Translations under genes and position numbers: made by a program
Shown here: piece after piece, positions 44,790 to 53,930 of the stretch
How positions within the stretch are numbered: position 1 is the stretch's first letter
How the letters are laid out: each line of letters starts with the position of its first letter
Source of the DNA: Paramacrobiotus metropolitanus
Taxonomy: Eukaryota; Tardigrada; Eutardigrada; Parachela; Macrobiotidae
DNA length: 64,000 bases
Direction: 5' to 3'
Assembly (NCBI RefSeq): GCF_019649055.1
Contig: NW_026570486.1
Span: forward strand, 19,053-83,052
Notes under the pieces: generated by a model
Told to the model about the DNA's origin: nothing
The model's database searches: none
What the model saw: the letters and a program-made list of their open reading frames with translations, nothing else

Positions 44790-45551
44790 GTACAACGGCA
44801 ACCGAGACAGCCTTCTCGGTTGGATACGCCAAGTCAAGGAAACTAAAAGAGTAATCAGGATGACCGATGATGAGGTCATATTTGAAGTTGCCAATGTATT
44901 CAAAGGGGACGCCAAGGCATGGTTGTTCGACGGGGAACGAGAAATCCTCGGTGAAGGAATGTAGAGCTCACCGTCGACGAATGGATGATTAGATTCAAGG
45001 AAGAGTTCGGCGATCGAGACGAAAGGGCCCTGGCCTTACGTGAAGCCATGGCACGGAAGTTTAAAGTCAACGAAGAATCGCTTGATCAGTATTACCAAGC
45101 GATCATGCGCGTTAAATAAAAAAGAACCATCACTGAAAAACAGGCAATCGCCTTCCTGACTGACGGATGTAGAACTGATAGTGACGTTTACTGGGTCATG
45201 CAAGGGCAAACATTCTTGACTCCAGCGGACATAAAAGATTTCTTCCATACCTGGTCAGCGGGGGAAGACAAGTACAAGGTAACGAGAAAGAATCGGAATC
45301 GGGACGAATACGTCGTTGTCCGTTCAGGTCAGGTGGCAGAAGTCGGGAACGGGCGGCAGAACCTGTCACCCCAAGCCCCAAGATATAACGCGGAATCCCC
45401 AGCTCTAAGCAACCAAGAGTTGACCTTTAGGAACGAACGGAATGAACGGAGTGAAGGTCAAATGTCGTACGCAAAGATTGCAGACAAGCGGCAGTTCAAG
45501 AATCAAACAGGCCCGCAGTCGCGGCAGTTCAAGCGGCAGTCCAACAAGTAG
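44752..45551 (+). pseudogene. Retrotransposon gag capsid region
   Basis: Frames 44752-44964 and 45198-45551, with broken coding between (DEWMIRFKEEFGDRDERALA; KFKVNEESLDQYYQAIMRVK). Capsid-like signatures: LVEYNGNRDSLLGWIRQVKE, DDEVIFEVANVFKGDAKAWL (the F.G.A..W box of Ty3/Gypsy gag), and a W...F...F block. A frameshift near 44960 and an in-frame TAA near 45117 break it. It would form the particle shell. Confidence 0.65.
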
Positions 45552-45571
45552 CTCAACAGATGGCTTGACCA

Positions 45572-46227
45572 ATGCAGAACTTGCAAGGAAATGCCCTGAA
45601 TGGAGGGCCTGGCGGACAAGGAATTGCACAAGTGAATCCAGGCTTCGCTGGCCAGGGTTTTAATGGTGGTGGAAGAGGTCAAGGAAATCGCGGACCGCAA
45701 GGAAATCATGGAACACGATATGCATCACGAATTGATAGACACTTTTTGCGATGATCGGCGGATGGGTGGCCAACAACGTGCTGACATGCCAGAATTGCAT
45801 GTACGGCAACCACCACACGCAGGCGTTCTCGTTCACGGAAACACCGTGGAACCATATTCAAAACAGGATCGTGTATGAACAATGGCTTCGATTGCGCAAT
45901 AAAGGTGGTTGGCGACATGCTATGGCAAACGGATATGTCCCGCAAGCACGACAGGGAGGACGGTATGCTGGTCAAGGTGGCCTGGATTACGGCGGTGGTC
46001 ATGGTGGCAACCATCAGCAAGGGAACTACGGCGGGAAGCGAGGCGGCTTTGCCGGAGGAGGCGCAAATGGTTTCGGCCAGCAAGGAGGCGGTTTTGATTT
46101 TGCCCCAGCGAATGGTGCCGGCCAGGCGCATGGTGCGCCTCAGCAGGGCATGAACCAGGGAAACGTTCAAGGTCAGTATACGCCAGTAAGCCTACTGATC
46201 GCCCTGAACCGAAACCACCAGACGTAG
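45572..46227 (+). pseudogene. Gly-rich gag tail with degenerate zinc knuckle
   Basis: Frames 45572-45754 and 45751-46227. The second has LTCQNCMYGNHHTQAFSF, like a CCHC knuckle (C-x2-C-x4-H-x4-C) whose last Cys is Phe. A long Gly/Gln/Asn-rich tail follows (GGRYAGQGGLDYGGGHGGNH). This is the nucleocapsid-like end of gag. No pol frame follows. Confidence 0.5.
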
Positions 46228-46369
46228 GAGAGCAAGTGCTCCGCCGCAGAGAAGGACCACGGCGCAAAAAGAAAACGGCGAAAAAAACGCAAAGATCCGG
46301 GGAAGAAATCTGAGGATTCCAGAAAGAGAGTAGAGTGTGCAGCAACTGAGCGCCAAGAAACACCCCAGG

Positions 46370-46405
46370 GGGCCGCGCAGTAACACCGGGCCGCGCAGTA
46401 ACACC
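46370..46405. repeat. 18-bp tandem duplication
   Basis: GGGCCGCGCAGTAACACC occurs twice, exactly adjacent, at the 3' end of the gag element. Confidence 0.9.
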
Positions 46406-46419
46406 TGCCGGCAATTATC

Positions 46420-47966
46420 CATACAATTAAATTTAATTTAATTTAAACAATAGGTATACGTAATGCACATTAGTTTAATTAATTACGTAATTCATTAGCT
46501 TAAGCAGAGATTATACCGATTTCGACCTCTTTTGACTATTCTCGCTGGCGCAATGCGTGCGCTTGTGCTGCATCATAACTACTCATCTGACCTAACACTA
46601 TGATATTTTCGCTACATGCATTGAAAGTCTGAAATTGGTTAGAGAATTTTAAAATGTAAAAGTCACTGATCAAAAGCCGTTATTTTACGGAAGCAATAAC
46701 AATTCAAGCAGATTTTTGAAATTTTTCTTTCAAGCGTAGCGATGTTCCGCTAAAATGACCAAAGTTCTGTGGAGCGTTTTTCCAAAAAAACTCAACCATT
46801 CTTGAAAAAAACAAACTTTTACACTCAAAGTTTTCTTTATTTTTTTTACAGAATACGCAAACATTTTTCACAAAAACGCTCCACAATTCTTCTTGAAAAT
46901 GAATTTTCTTGAATCTGATCAAATGTCAGAATTTTCTGGCATCTTTGAAAATTGTTATTGAGTTTAGAAGTCGATTTTGGAAAATTTTTCAGAAAGTGGC
47001 GAAGAACCTTCTTTTGTTCTGCGCTTTCCTTTGGTCTTACCGATTCTGCGCTTGCAGTGCCGCCACACTGAATGTGTGCACAGCGAAGACTGTGGACTTT
47101 GGCCACTCTTTCATGTGCACTCACGGGATAGCGCTACGTGTTTCCATTGTCTAGCGCCTTTGTTATGCGGCATTCGTCCTCACTGTGTAAACATGAGCCT
47201 TGTCTGGTCCTATTACACTTGCAATCTGGCATGGAATATAACAGCCACAAGGCATATTCCAGATTGAAAGAAAGCACATGTCGGTGCAATCTCTTTCACT
47301 AATTTTGACCACAGGTGGCAGTACTGTAGAAAGATACGCTAGCCCGCCAAATCGCTCCTGGTCGGCAACGAAAAAACTTGAATAAGTTTTTTCGTTGATA
47401 CCTGAATCTACTCAACTTCGCCCAGTAATAGATGTAACTATACTTATTACACTGTAGAATTTTGAAAATTTCATTTTCAGTCTTGCTACCATAGTATAAA
47501 TTCTCCTTAAACAATGGCTAATGTACAGTTTTTTAATTAACGAAATAAAAAATACTAGTATACAGTAAAAAATACGGCCAGTACAACTGCTTTATTGAAA
47601 AAATTCCCGCTGCTTTATCCCAGTCACCAAAATGCATGAAAGAATTCCGCGTACCACATTTGCAAAACATCACCCCCGTACCAAGCGTACAGCATTTAAC
47701 ACAATTTAACCCGGTACCGCGCGCATAACTAAAAACAACAAATCATCCCTGTCACCACGCGTGCACATAACAAGAAAACAAATGACACTGCAACCGCTTC
47801 GATGCATTTACGAAGCAGAACAAAACAACTACGCATCCACTCATTCCGAATTCCGCGTTCCGTCCACATCGCAGTTCTACTCAACGTCCTGCCGACAGTA
47901 CAAGTATTAGTGAAATTAAAGCGTTGACAAATTCTTTAAATACTAAGGTAGTGGAACGCGTACAGG
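46420..47966. other. No gene recognised
   Basis: AT-rich noncoding DNA with A and T runs (46.7-47.0 kb). No frame with a known motif on either strand. Confidence 0.45.
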
Positions 47967-48861
47967 TTAGAACAAACGTTGTCGATTATGGGACTGCTTC
48001 GCAGTCATCTCGCCGGCTGGCACGCTAGTGATGCTGCCGTCCGCAGCAACAACAGCACCGTTTGGCTTCCGAACGCCACCCAGCAACTGCATACCCTCGG
48101 CGGGACCCCCTGCTTCACGTGGCCGGATGAAATCAATGCTGGCTGAAAACATAAATAAATGCGGCTCTGTTATACACCAAAAACTGAAAAAACAATTACC
48201 GTCGCTTGGTTGATCAGACGAGGCCGAAAACGATGACGACGAAGGATCCTGCGCAGCGGCTGGGCGCTGTCCACTACGTGCAGCATGTTCTTCAGCGAAG
48301 CGACGCCGATGTGCCGCTATCGCACGGTCATACGCTACAAGTGTTAACAACCCATAGAATTTTACATTTGCTTGGGTGTGTGTGTGTACGCGTTTAGCGC
48401 CTTACCTCGGCGACTTGCCAAGAAAGATGGTGAGCAAGCTGAAACGGGCGGGCCACTGGCTATACGCGGCTGTGAACAAGGCGTTGGCGGCTGGCTGAGG
48501 TTCACCCCATTAGGTCGTCCCAGGCAGATACGTTTTGCGCCTCCGGCACCACGACGCACTGCTAAACACATGAATGCAAAGTTAATCGTATGTACATGGT
48601 TAGTATTTGTACTCAGAACACGGTACCTGGTTGAACAGAGCGCGGTTGGGTTGGGCTCGATGTTCGTGGATGAGCCGGTGCGGTTGTTCGTGTACCGCGA
48701 GATCCACGCGCTCCACGTGCTGTACGTCCACGTCGTGCCCCGCGTGAGCAGACGGCAGTTCCCAGGGCTCTACTTGGGGATCGATTGCGCTGTGTTTCAG
48801 CCCCATACGTGCGGCCACGGGTCGGTACACCTTTTCCACGCCCACGAATTGCCCGTCCGGG
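47967..48861 (-). CDS. Candidate exons downstream of the H3-like gene
   Basis: Four minus-strand exons with good splice signals: A 48861-48627, B 48558-48406, C 48334-48200, D 48142-47967. The B, C and D joints are in phase (GAG|GTAAGG; CTTGTAG|CG; a 57-bp intron with TTTTCAG) and end at TAG after HNRQRLF. The last part reads YDRAIAAHRRRFAEEHAARS then ASIDFIRPREAGGPAEGMQL. Exon A reads best as PDGQFVGVEKVYRPVAARMG, but that frame is out of phase with the C/D frame and ends at a TGA in B. So either alternative splicing exists, or A/B belong to the H3-like gene and C/D to something else. No domain recognised. Confidence 0.4.
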
Positions 48862-49012
48862 CTGCGTACCAGGTCCACGCGTGCCAACAACAAAACAGTT
48901 CCATGCATAATTAAGAATTTAAAACAAAAGCATACGTTCACGGAGTCGGACTGGTCGGATTTGGTGCGACTTCGTCTTCGTCCGACGATGGCTCCAGTGC
49001 CCATGGACGCTT

Positions 49013-50103
49013 CTACCCAGCGTGCGCCGCAGGTTGCGCAGCTACGGCCGTTGCGGAACGCTGTGGTGCGGCAGCTGGTACATACAGGTTTTGGCGGCGC
49101 TGCTTCTGATAGTTCCGATATTTATCAATGTCTCCTTCTGGACTGAACCGGGGATCGTTGCGCCAGTTCTGCTCCCGTGCATATTGAGCAAGGTCAAGAT
49201 CCCGCGGCATTAAGGTCACGCGCTGTGCATTATCAGCCGCTGCGGCACCCTTCTCGCAAGTCTTATTAAAGAGGAACTCCGTCTTTTCCTGTAAGGCAAA
49301 TAGCGCAGCGGAGCGGATTGAAAAGTCAGGGCGCATGCTTTCCATGATCTCCCGCACGAGGCGCTAAAATGCCATGCGACCGCAAATTAACTCAACAGAA
49401 TTCATTCGTTCGCAAAGTTTTCGCATGGCTTCGCGTCCAAGTCGGCGGGTCAAAATGCGGTCCGGGTCCGGCGCAAGTGTCGACGAGCCAGCTGGACTCA
49501 CTGCACGCGCACCACTGTCAGCAGTCGTACCACTGGCACTACTATGTGGTGCATCTTCGTAAGGTTCCGCGGCATCGGACTGCCTAGCGATGTCCATACC
49601 GTCCTCGGGCTCCTCTCCAACACCCATTTCCTCCAAATCCGCCCGGTTGGCTGCCGCGTCTTCTTCGTCTGCTATTTCATCGCCGGCTAGCTTCACACTA
49701 TCCGCCTGTGGAGTACGAACCGTGCTTATCATACGGTTCACGGCCGCCAGTGTGCTAGAGAAAAAATCGAATTTGGTTAGCACTAGCTTGCTGTATTATA
49801 CACCATTATGCACAATGACTACCAAATTCGAATATTTCATTTGCACAATTGGAAGTTATTGCACCGCGTACTGCACCTCATCAAAGACTCGTCGCCGGTC
49901 TGTGCGGGGGTGTCTTGCTCACTGTGTCCGGATGTGCCAGCTTCATTCCCTTCTTTGTCGGAGGAGTCGCTGTCCCCTTTGTCCGTGGTCAGTGGTTTAC
50001 CAGTCTTACGACGGATCATATGCTCCGTAGACGATGGGGGTGTGGTACGGGGTAGCCCGGTTGAGACGGGCAGCAGCTCCGGGATCTCCATGGAATCATC
50101 CAT
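49013..50103 (-). pseudogene. Divergent histone H3-like gene with in-frame TAG
   Basis: Exon 1 runs 50103-49877 (ATG at 50101-50103). A 122-bp intron (GTGCAG..CTCTAG) separates it, in phase, from exon 2 from 49754. The first ~215 residues are an acidic, Ser/Thr-rich tail. The histone fold follows: MNSVELICGRMAF, then a TAG (49364-49366) where H3 has Gln, then RLVREIMESM, FSIRSAALFALQEKTEFL and AQRVTLMPRDLDLAQYAREQ. Compare H3: ELLIRKLPFQRLVREI and RVTIMPKDIQLARRIRG. The long tail and divergent fold fit a centromeric or variant H3 better than a canonical one. A C-terminal extension of about 50 residues ends at TAG 49013, or is spliced on (GG|GTAGAA) to exon A at 48861. Confidence 0.65.
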
Positions 50104-50477
50104 CTTCCACAAAAAAGATATTAATACTCATCAACAAATAAAATGCACCGAATACCTGCTCTAAACCGTCCTATACCATAATTGCTGTATATAAGTACAG
50201 TATATATGGATAGTGTAAAATTTCGAATTTAATAAGCAACCTGATCTACGAATATCTTAACTAGTATGTAATGCCAACGAAAATCGAGTTTTTATTTTTT
50301 CAACACAATCTGTACAGTAAAAAGTTTTTTTACACCGCAGAACGCAACGTATCACAAAAACAGAAGATCATCAGAAAATGGAAGAACAGACATCAAAAAG
50401 TCAATCTACAGAATCTATACAGAAACAAGTATGTACAAATTCAGAATTAATTTGTCCAAAAAGCATATGTACATTAA
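50104..50477. other. Intergenic; presumably promoter of the H3-like gene
   Basis: AT-rich spacer between the start of the H3-like gene and the stop of the LRR membrane gene, both on the minus strand. It holds TATATAT-like words around 50200 but no clear core promoter. Confidence 0.35.
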
Positions 50478-51128
50478 TTACATATAGGTATGCTCATTGA
50501 TCACCGACATTTCATTGCTCTCGTTTCTGAGAGCTTGTGCAAGAGGAGCCACGGTGCAACGGCGTCGAACGAACACCACGGCAGTGGATAGGGCCGCGAT
50601 AAAGGCAAGCACACCGATGATGGCGTACACCACACTGGGCGCACTGAACGCTGAGTCGGGATCATCGGCCGGCGGCTTGGTCATTGGAGCAGGACCATGG
50701 TCGGTGACAGTGGATGTCACAGGGCTGCTGGGCGATATAACCGTGCCCGATTCGGTCGTGCTCAGCGCCACCGTTGTCGTGGCTGTGCTTGGGAGCCGTC
50801 CGCAGTCTGATAAGACCGTAAAGTTCACGGTCGGAGGCTCACGACAATCCAGAATCGCATTTGCACGGACATGAAACAGCCGCAGCCGTGGAAAAAAATG
50901 GGCGAGCGCGGTGTATGGGATGCCATACAGTCTGTTCTTCTGGATCAACACAATCTGCACCCACTTTTCCGGGGAGCGAAGTGTAGGCCCTGTGGTCAAG
51001 TCACGGCCGGCACAGTTGACCACGCCCTCCATGCGTTCGGACTGACAGTGGCCAAAGCAGCGCGTCCATACACCGGCGACGGAGATGGCCACTGACAGTA
51101 CAAGCAGACAGGTGAACAGGCGGGGCAT
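50478..51128 (-). CDS. Single-pass membrane protein with LRR-N-terminal-like ectodomain
   Basis: About 216 residues from the ATG at 51126-51128. The sequence directly before it (TTTTGTTGCAG) looks like a splice acceptor, so a 5' UTR intron is possible. Signal peptide: LFTCLLVLSVAISVAGVW. Ectodomain: Cys-rich start (RCFGHCQ ... VVNCAGRDL) as in LRR N-terminal caps, then VQIVLIQKNRLYGIPYTALA and RLRLFHVRANAILDC, about two LRR-like turns. A Thr/Ser/Pro-rich stalk follows, then the membrane helix VVYAIIGVLAFIAALSTAVV and a 30-residue cytoplasmic tail starting FVRRR. It probably acts at the cell surface; ligand unknown. Uninterrupted and likely functional. Confidence 0.65.
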   Translation of the reverse strand: MPRLFTCLLVLSVAISVAGVWTRCFGHCQSERMEGVVNCAGRDLTTGPTLRSPEKWVQIVLIQKNRLYGIPYTALAHFFPRLRLFHVRANAILDCREPPTVNFTVLSDCGRLPSTATTTVALSTTESGTVISPSSPVTSTVTDHGPAPMTKPPADDPDSAFSAPSVVYAIIGVLAFIAALSTAVVFVRRRCTVAPLAQALRNESNEMSVINEHTYM

Positions 51129-51300
51129 CTGCAACAAAATTCAGTTAACATTGCACTGACATGCACGATAACGCTTACGTGCACAGCTCAGACACAATCA
51201 CTTACCCGCTGTACTGCGGACTAACCAAATACAACGTTAGAACGCTATCTTTTCACGAACTTTTCAATTTTTGTTTCATAGATTCTCGTGCGATTTCGAA

Positions 51301-51900
51301 AATGTCTTTAGAGAATGCTGCTAATGGTCTCTTTCCCGTAGCAACTGGGAAACGCATGATGAAGAACGAAGTCGTATACCACAGTACTGTTCAACAGGAC
51401 GACGTGGTTATACTACAGGGTGTCTATCGTGATTTGGTGGCACGTTTCGAAGACGCACAGAAGTACTATCCCGATCTCACAATCGGTGTTAGAGTGCAGT
51501 TTGTGCAGGAAACCTCGTTCCGCCATCAACCGCTTGGAGAAGTAGCATTTGCACCATATCCAACAGAGGAAAAAGGCACTAATATCGCCTTCCGAGAGAA
51601 TCCAACAAAACGTAATGAAGAAATTGGAAAGAATGGCGCCCTATTGTTCGCGATTTGGCACACGGTCGTATGCGTAATTATCTGAAGTACCAAGTGAAGA
51701 AATGGCGCGAAGCCTGCCCGAATGCCAGCTACCGCATTCAATAGGTTATTGCTTTTGAATGTCCCGACGGGAGCATTGTTAAAGCTTGGAATGAAACATG
51801 CACTGGTGTATGTGGGTTCACACCACCAGTACATCCATCTCGGGGCGACGAGTTTGACGGAAAGCCGGGTAACTTACTCATTTTTGACGATGCCAACTGA
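51301..51900 (+). pseudogene. Unknown gene upstream of Polinton ATPase, frameshifted
   Basis: The frame from the ATG at about 51301 (MSLENAANGLFPVATGKRMM) runs through DDVVILQGVYRDLVARFEDA and IGVRVQFVQETSF. Near 51630 a frameshift moves the protein to another frame: IVRDLAHGRMRNYLK, VKKWREACPNASYRI, then FECPDGSIVKAW. A decayed relative lies at 1.24-1.5 kb. I know no family for it. Its place before a Polinton ATPase suggests it may be a Polinton-carried gene. Confidence 0.4.
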
Positions 51901-51997
51901 TCAACCATGACTGGTAAGTTTTTGTTGTGCAAATTTAGTTTACAGTTTCTTGTTTGAAAACTATTTTATAATTTTTTAATTTTTATTCATATATATC

Positions 51998-52240
51998 ATG
52001 GAACCTGAAACGCCACCGCCGATTCCCGTTGAGGAAAAGAACTCTCGTGGAATCCTCATATGGACTCTATTCTACGCCATACCGTTTGCGTTCTCTCAAC
52101 TGTTTTGCTTAGTTGCTGTCACTGTTTTAAGAGTCACGGACAGATTTCCTATTCACAACATCATAATGCCCTTGATTTCGCTAGTTTCAAATGAACGTCG
52201 TTTGCTTCTCGGACGTAATAATGGAAGTGCAGTTGAATGA
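51998..52240 (+). CDS. Small membrane protein of the Polinton
   Basis: 80 residues, Pro-rich start (MEPETPPPIPVEEK) and a hydrophobic segment (LFYAIPFAFSQLFCLVAVTV). It overlaps the start of the ATPase frame. Polintons often have small membrane proteins, but this one matches none I know. Confidence 0.35.
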   Translation: MEPETPPPIPVEEKNSRGILIWTLFYAIPFAFSQLFCLVAVTVLRVTDRFPIHNIIMPLISLVSNERRLLLGRNNGSAVE

Positions 52241-52880
52241 TGTGTTTTATCACCCAACGCCTATATTATTAAGTGGCAATCCTGCTTCTGGTAGAACCAC
52301 GTTTTTTGCAAATATTCCCCGATTAAAAAAACTTTTACGAGTTCCGGAACGGGTTTATTGGTTTTACAAGCAGTATCACTTTTTATATGATCAATTATTA
52401 AAAGAAGGATTTCCAATTACTTTTATCGAAGGTTTACCAGAAGCAATTTCCAAACCAAAATTTTTTAATAAATAGCAAGTTAAGGTTTGTGTGATTGAAG
52501 ACTTGCACTTGGAAGAAAAAACGTGCAAACACGTTTTTTAAAATTATTTTGCAACGGCGGACGTCATTCCAAAACAACGGTTATCTACCTGACACAAAAT
52601 CTGTTTTTTAAACTGCGTTTTGAACGGGATATACGGCTAAACGCAAAAGTTATTCTTTGTTTTAAAAATCCTCAGGACCGGCAGCAGCCTCAAATTCTGG
52701 ACGTCAACTTTCTGCTAACAAACCTAATTATTTTATGGAAGCCGTCACGGTCGCTTCCGAGAAGCCTTTTTGTTATATAGTTATTGATTTGCAGCACAAT
52801 ATTAACGATCGATATCGACTGAAATCGTCCATTTTTGGCGAGCATTTTCCTGGTTTTACGGAAGTTTATATACCGGCATA
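52200..52880 (+). pseudogene. Polinton packaging ATPase (FtsK/HerA type)
   Basis: The P-loop reads ILLSGNPASGRTTFF (about 52262-52306). Then VYWFYKQYHFLYDQLL, ITFIEGLPEAI, a Walker B-like VIEDLHLEE in another frame, then SKTTVIYLTQNLFFKLRFER, LNAKVILCFKNPQDRQQ, and near the end a frame with EAVTVASEKPFCYIVIDLQ. This order is that of the Polinton genome-packaging ATPase. The Walker A lysine is Arg here. A stop at 52473-52475 and frameshifts break it. Confidence 0.8.
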
Positions 52881-52937
52881 ATGGAGCGAAGTACAACCGT
52901 TTCCAACATTGTTTTATTGTCTTCCATAGCTAAAAAG

Positions 52938-53212
52938 CAAGTCAAAACTTGCAAAGGCTATCATTAAAAAATCGGAAGACACTCTGATTGATGCAATTTC
53001 TGAATGTGCTCTTCTAATTGTTGAAGGCACGGTTCCAGTTTCTGAATTCTCGAAAGCTCAACGGGTTCGACGTTTATTACCTTATTTGAAGTTACTGTCT
53101 AGAAAGCCTGTTTCCCGAAAAACTAAACGGAATTTTCTGTTAGCAAAAGGTTTTGCTTTATTGTCTTTAATTTTGCCTCCTGTGCTAAATTTTGTTTTTG
53201 GAAAAGCTTGAA
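52938..53212 (+). CDS. Small conserved Polinton ORF (helical, hydrophobic C-terminus)
   Basis: An open frame from about 52938 ending TGA at 53210-53212: AKAIIKKSEDTLIDAISECA, LLIVEGTVPVSEFSKAQRVR, LLPYLKLLSRKPVSRKTKR, then FALLSLILPPVLNFVFG. This matches the pattern of a small ORF found after the ATPase in many Polintons (ECAL..L.G.V...; L..L; final hydrophobic helix). No clear ATG was found at its start. Function unknown; it may be a virion or membrane protein. Confidence 0.5.
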
Positions 53213-53930
53213 AATGGCACGACGAATGTTTTGGCTAAATGATGACCAGCTACGTACTGTGAGAAAATCGCGAAGCCTGTCTCCAGTACCTGTACAGCCT
53301 ACGCATGCTTATTTGGACCACTACGCCAGTCCACTGACTAAATCATACCGAGATATGTCAAACTCGCTGCAGAATCCGACAATGTCTAGCAGACGACAGC
53401 GTTTGAATGCACATAGCGACGCTATGGAGTGTTACAACAACTATAGGACAGGCTACACTGCCTATGCAACCGCATTCAGCGCAACATCCTTTCGACGAAA
53501 CTGATGCTGCAACGCACGGTAGCGATAAGTCCACAGATACAGTGGTCTTTGTCCTACCAGAAAAGCAACAGAATAACGCACGCCTTTTGCTAAGTCACTT
53601 ACAAGAGTACGGCAATTTTTAATTGGAAAAAATGAGGAGCTCGCAGTAAACGGGGTTCTGAAAAATTGAACTAACGTTGTGGACCTAATCCGTTGGCTAA
53701 CTACACCATCGAATCCGGGACCCGCACAATCCCCACCAAACGGAATCGAAGAAGTATTCAAAGCGATGAAAACTTGCAATGCGGCAGCTACATTATTACC
53801 ACACATGCAACGCCGTAGAGCCTCTTTGGATTTTGAACCTTCCGACTTTTCTTTTAATACGCCAGAACGGAACAGAGGTAGCAAACGAAGAAGCAAGGCA
53901 ACCCCAGTTACGGTTCGAAAAAGCTGGTAA
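53213..53930 (+). pseudogene. Polinton ORF with MARR start and SNI/VVDLI-type end
   Basis: It starts MARRMFWLNDDQLRTV directly at the stop of the previous ORF, and continues through frameshifts: LPEKQQNNARLLLSHLQEYG, then NEELAVNGVLK and NVVDLIRWLTTPSNPGPAQS, ending with a basic RGSKRRSKATPV. The order (MA+ .M..L.., ..LL..L.., geL.vnG..., .N..DL..) fits a small ORF commonly next to the ATPase in Polintons. At least two breaks. Function unknown. Confidence 0.5.

Larger units (their letters stand above)
42341..46410 (+). mobile_element. Gag-only Ty3/Gypsy-type element, decayed
   Basis: Plus-strand unit with a leader full of TGACCTTT words (42351-42586), then a coiled-coil protein (42646-44400), a gag capsid region (44752-45551), and a Gly-rich tail with a finger-like CxxC..H (45.57-46.2 kb). 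No protease, RT or integrase follows, and AT-rich noncoding DNA begins at about 46.42 kb. It resembles non-autonomous LTR elements that keep gag only. LTR pairs could not be delimited. Confidence 0.6.

Noticed and set aside
48372-48914. 180-codon plus-strand frame
   Set aside because: Runs over well-formed minus-strand splice sites; high GC keeps frames open by chance.
49345-49400. A short intron removing the TAG in the H3-like gene
   Set aside because: Possible GT..AG pairs would give introns of only about 17-33 bp, and the bases on both sides encode conserved H3 residues.
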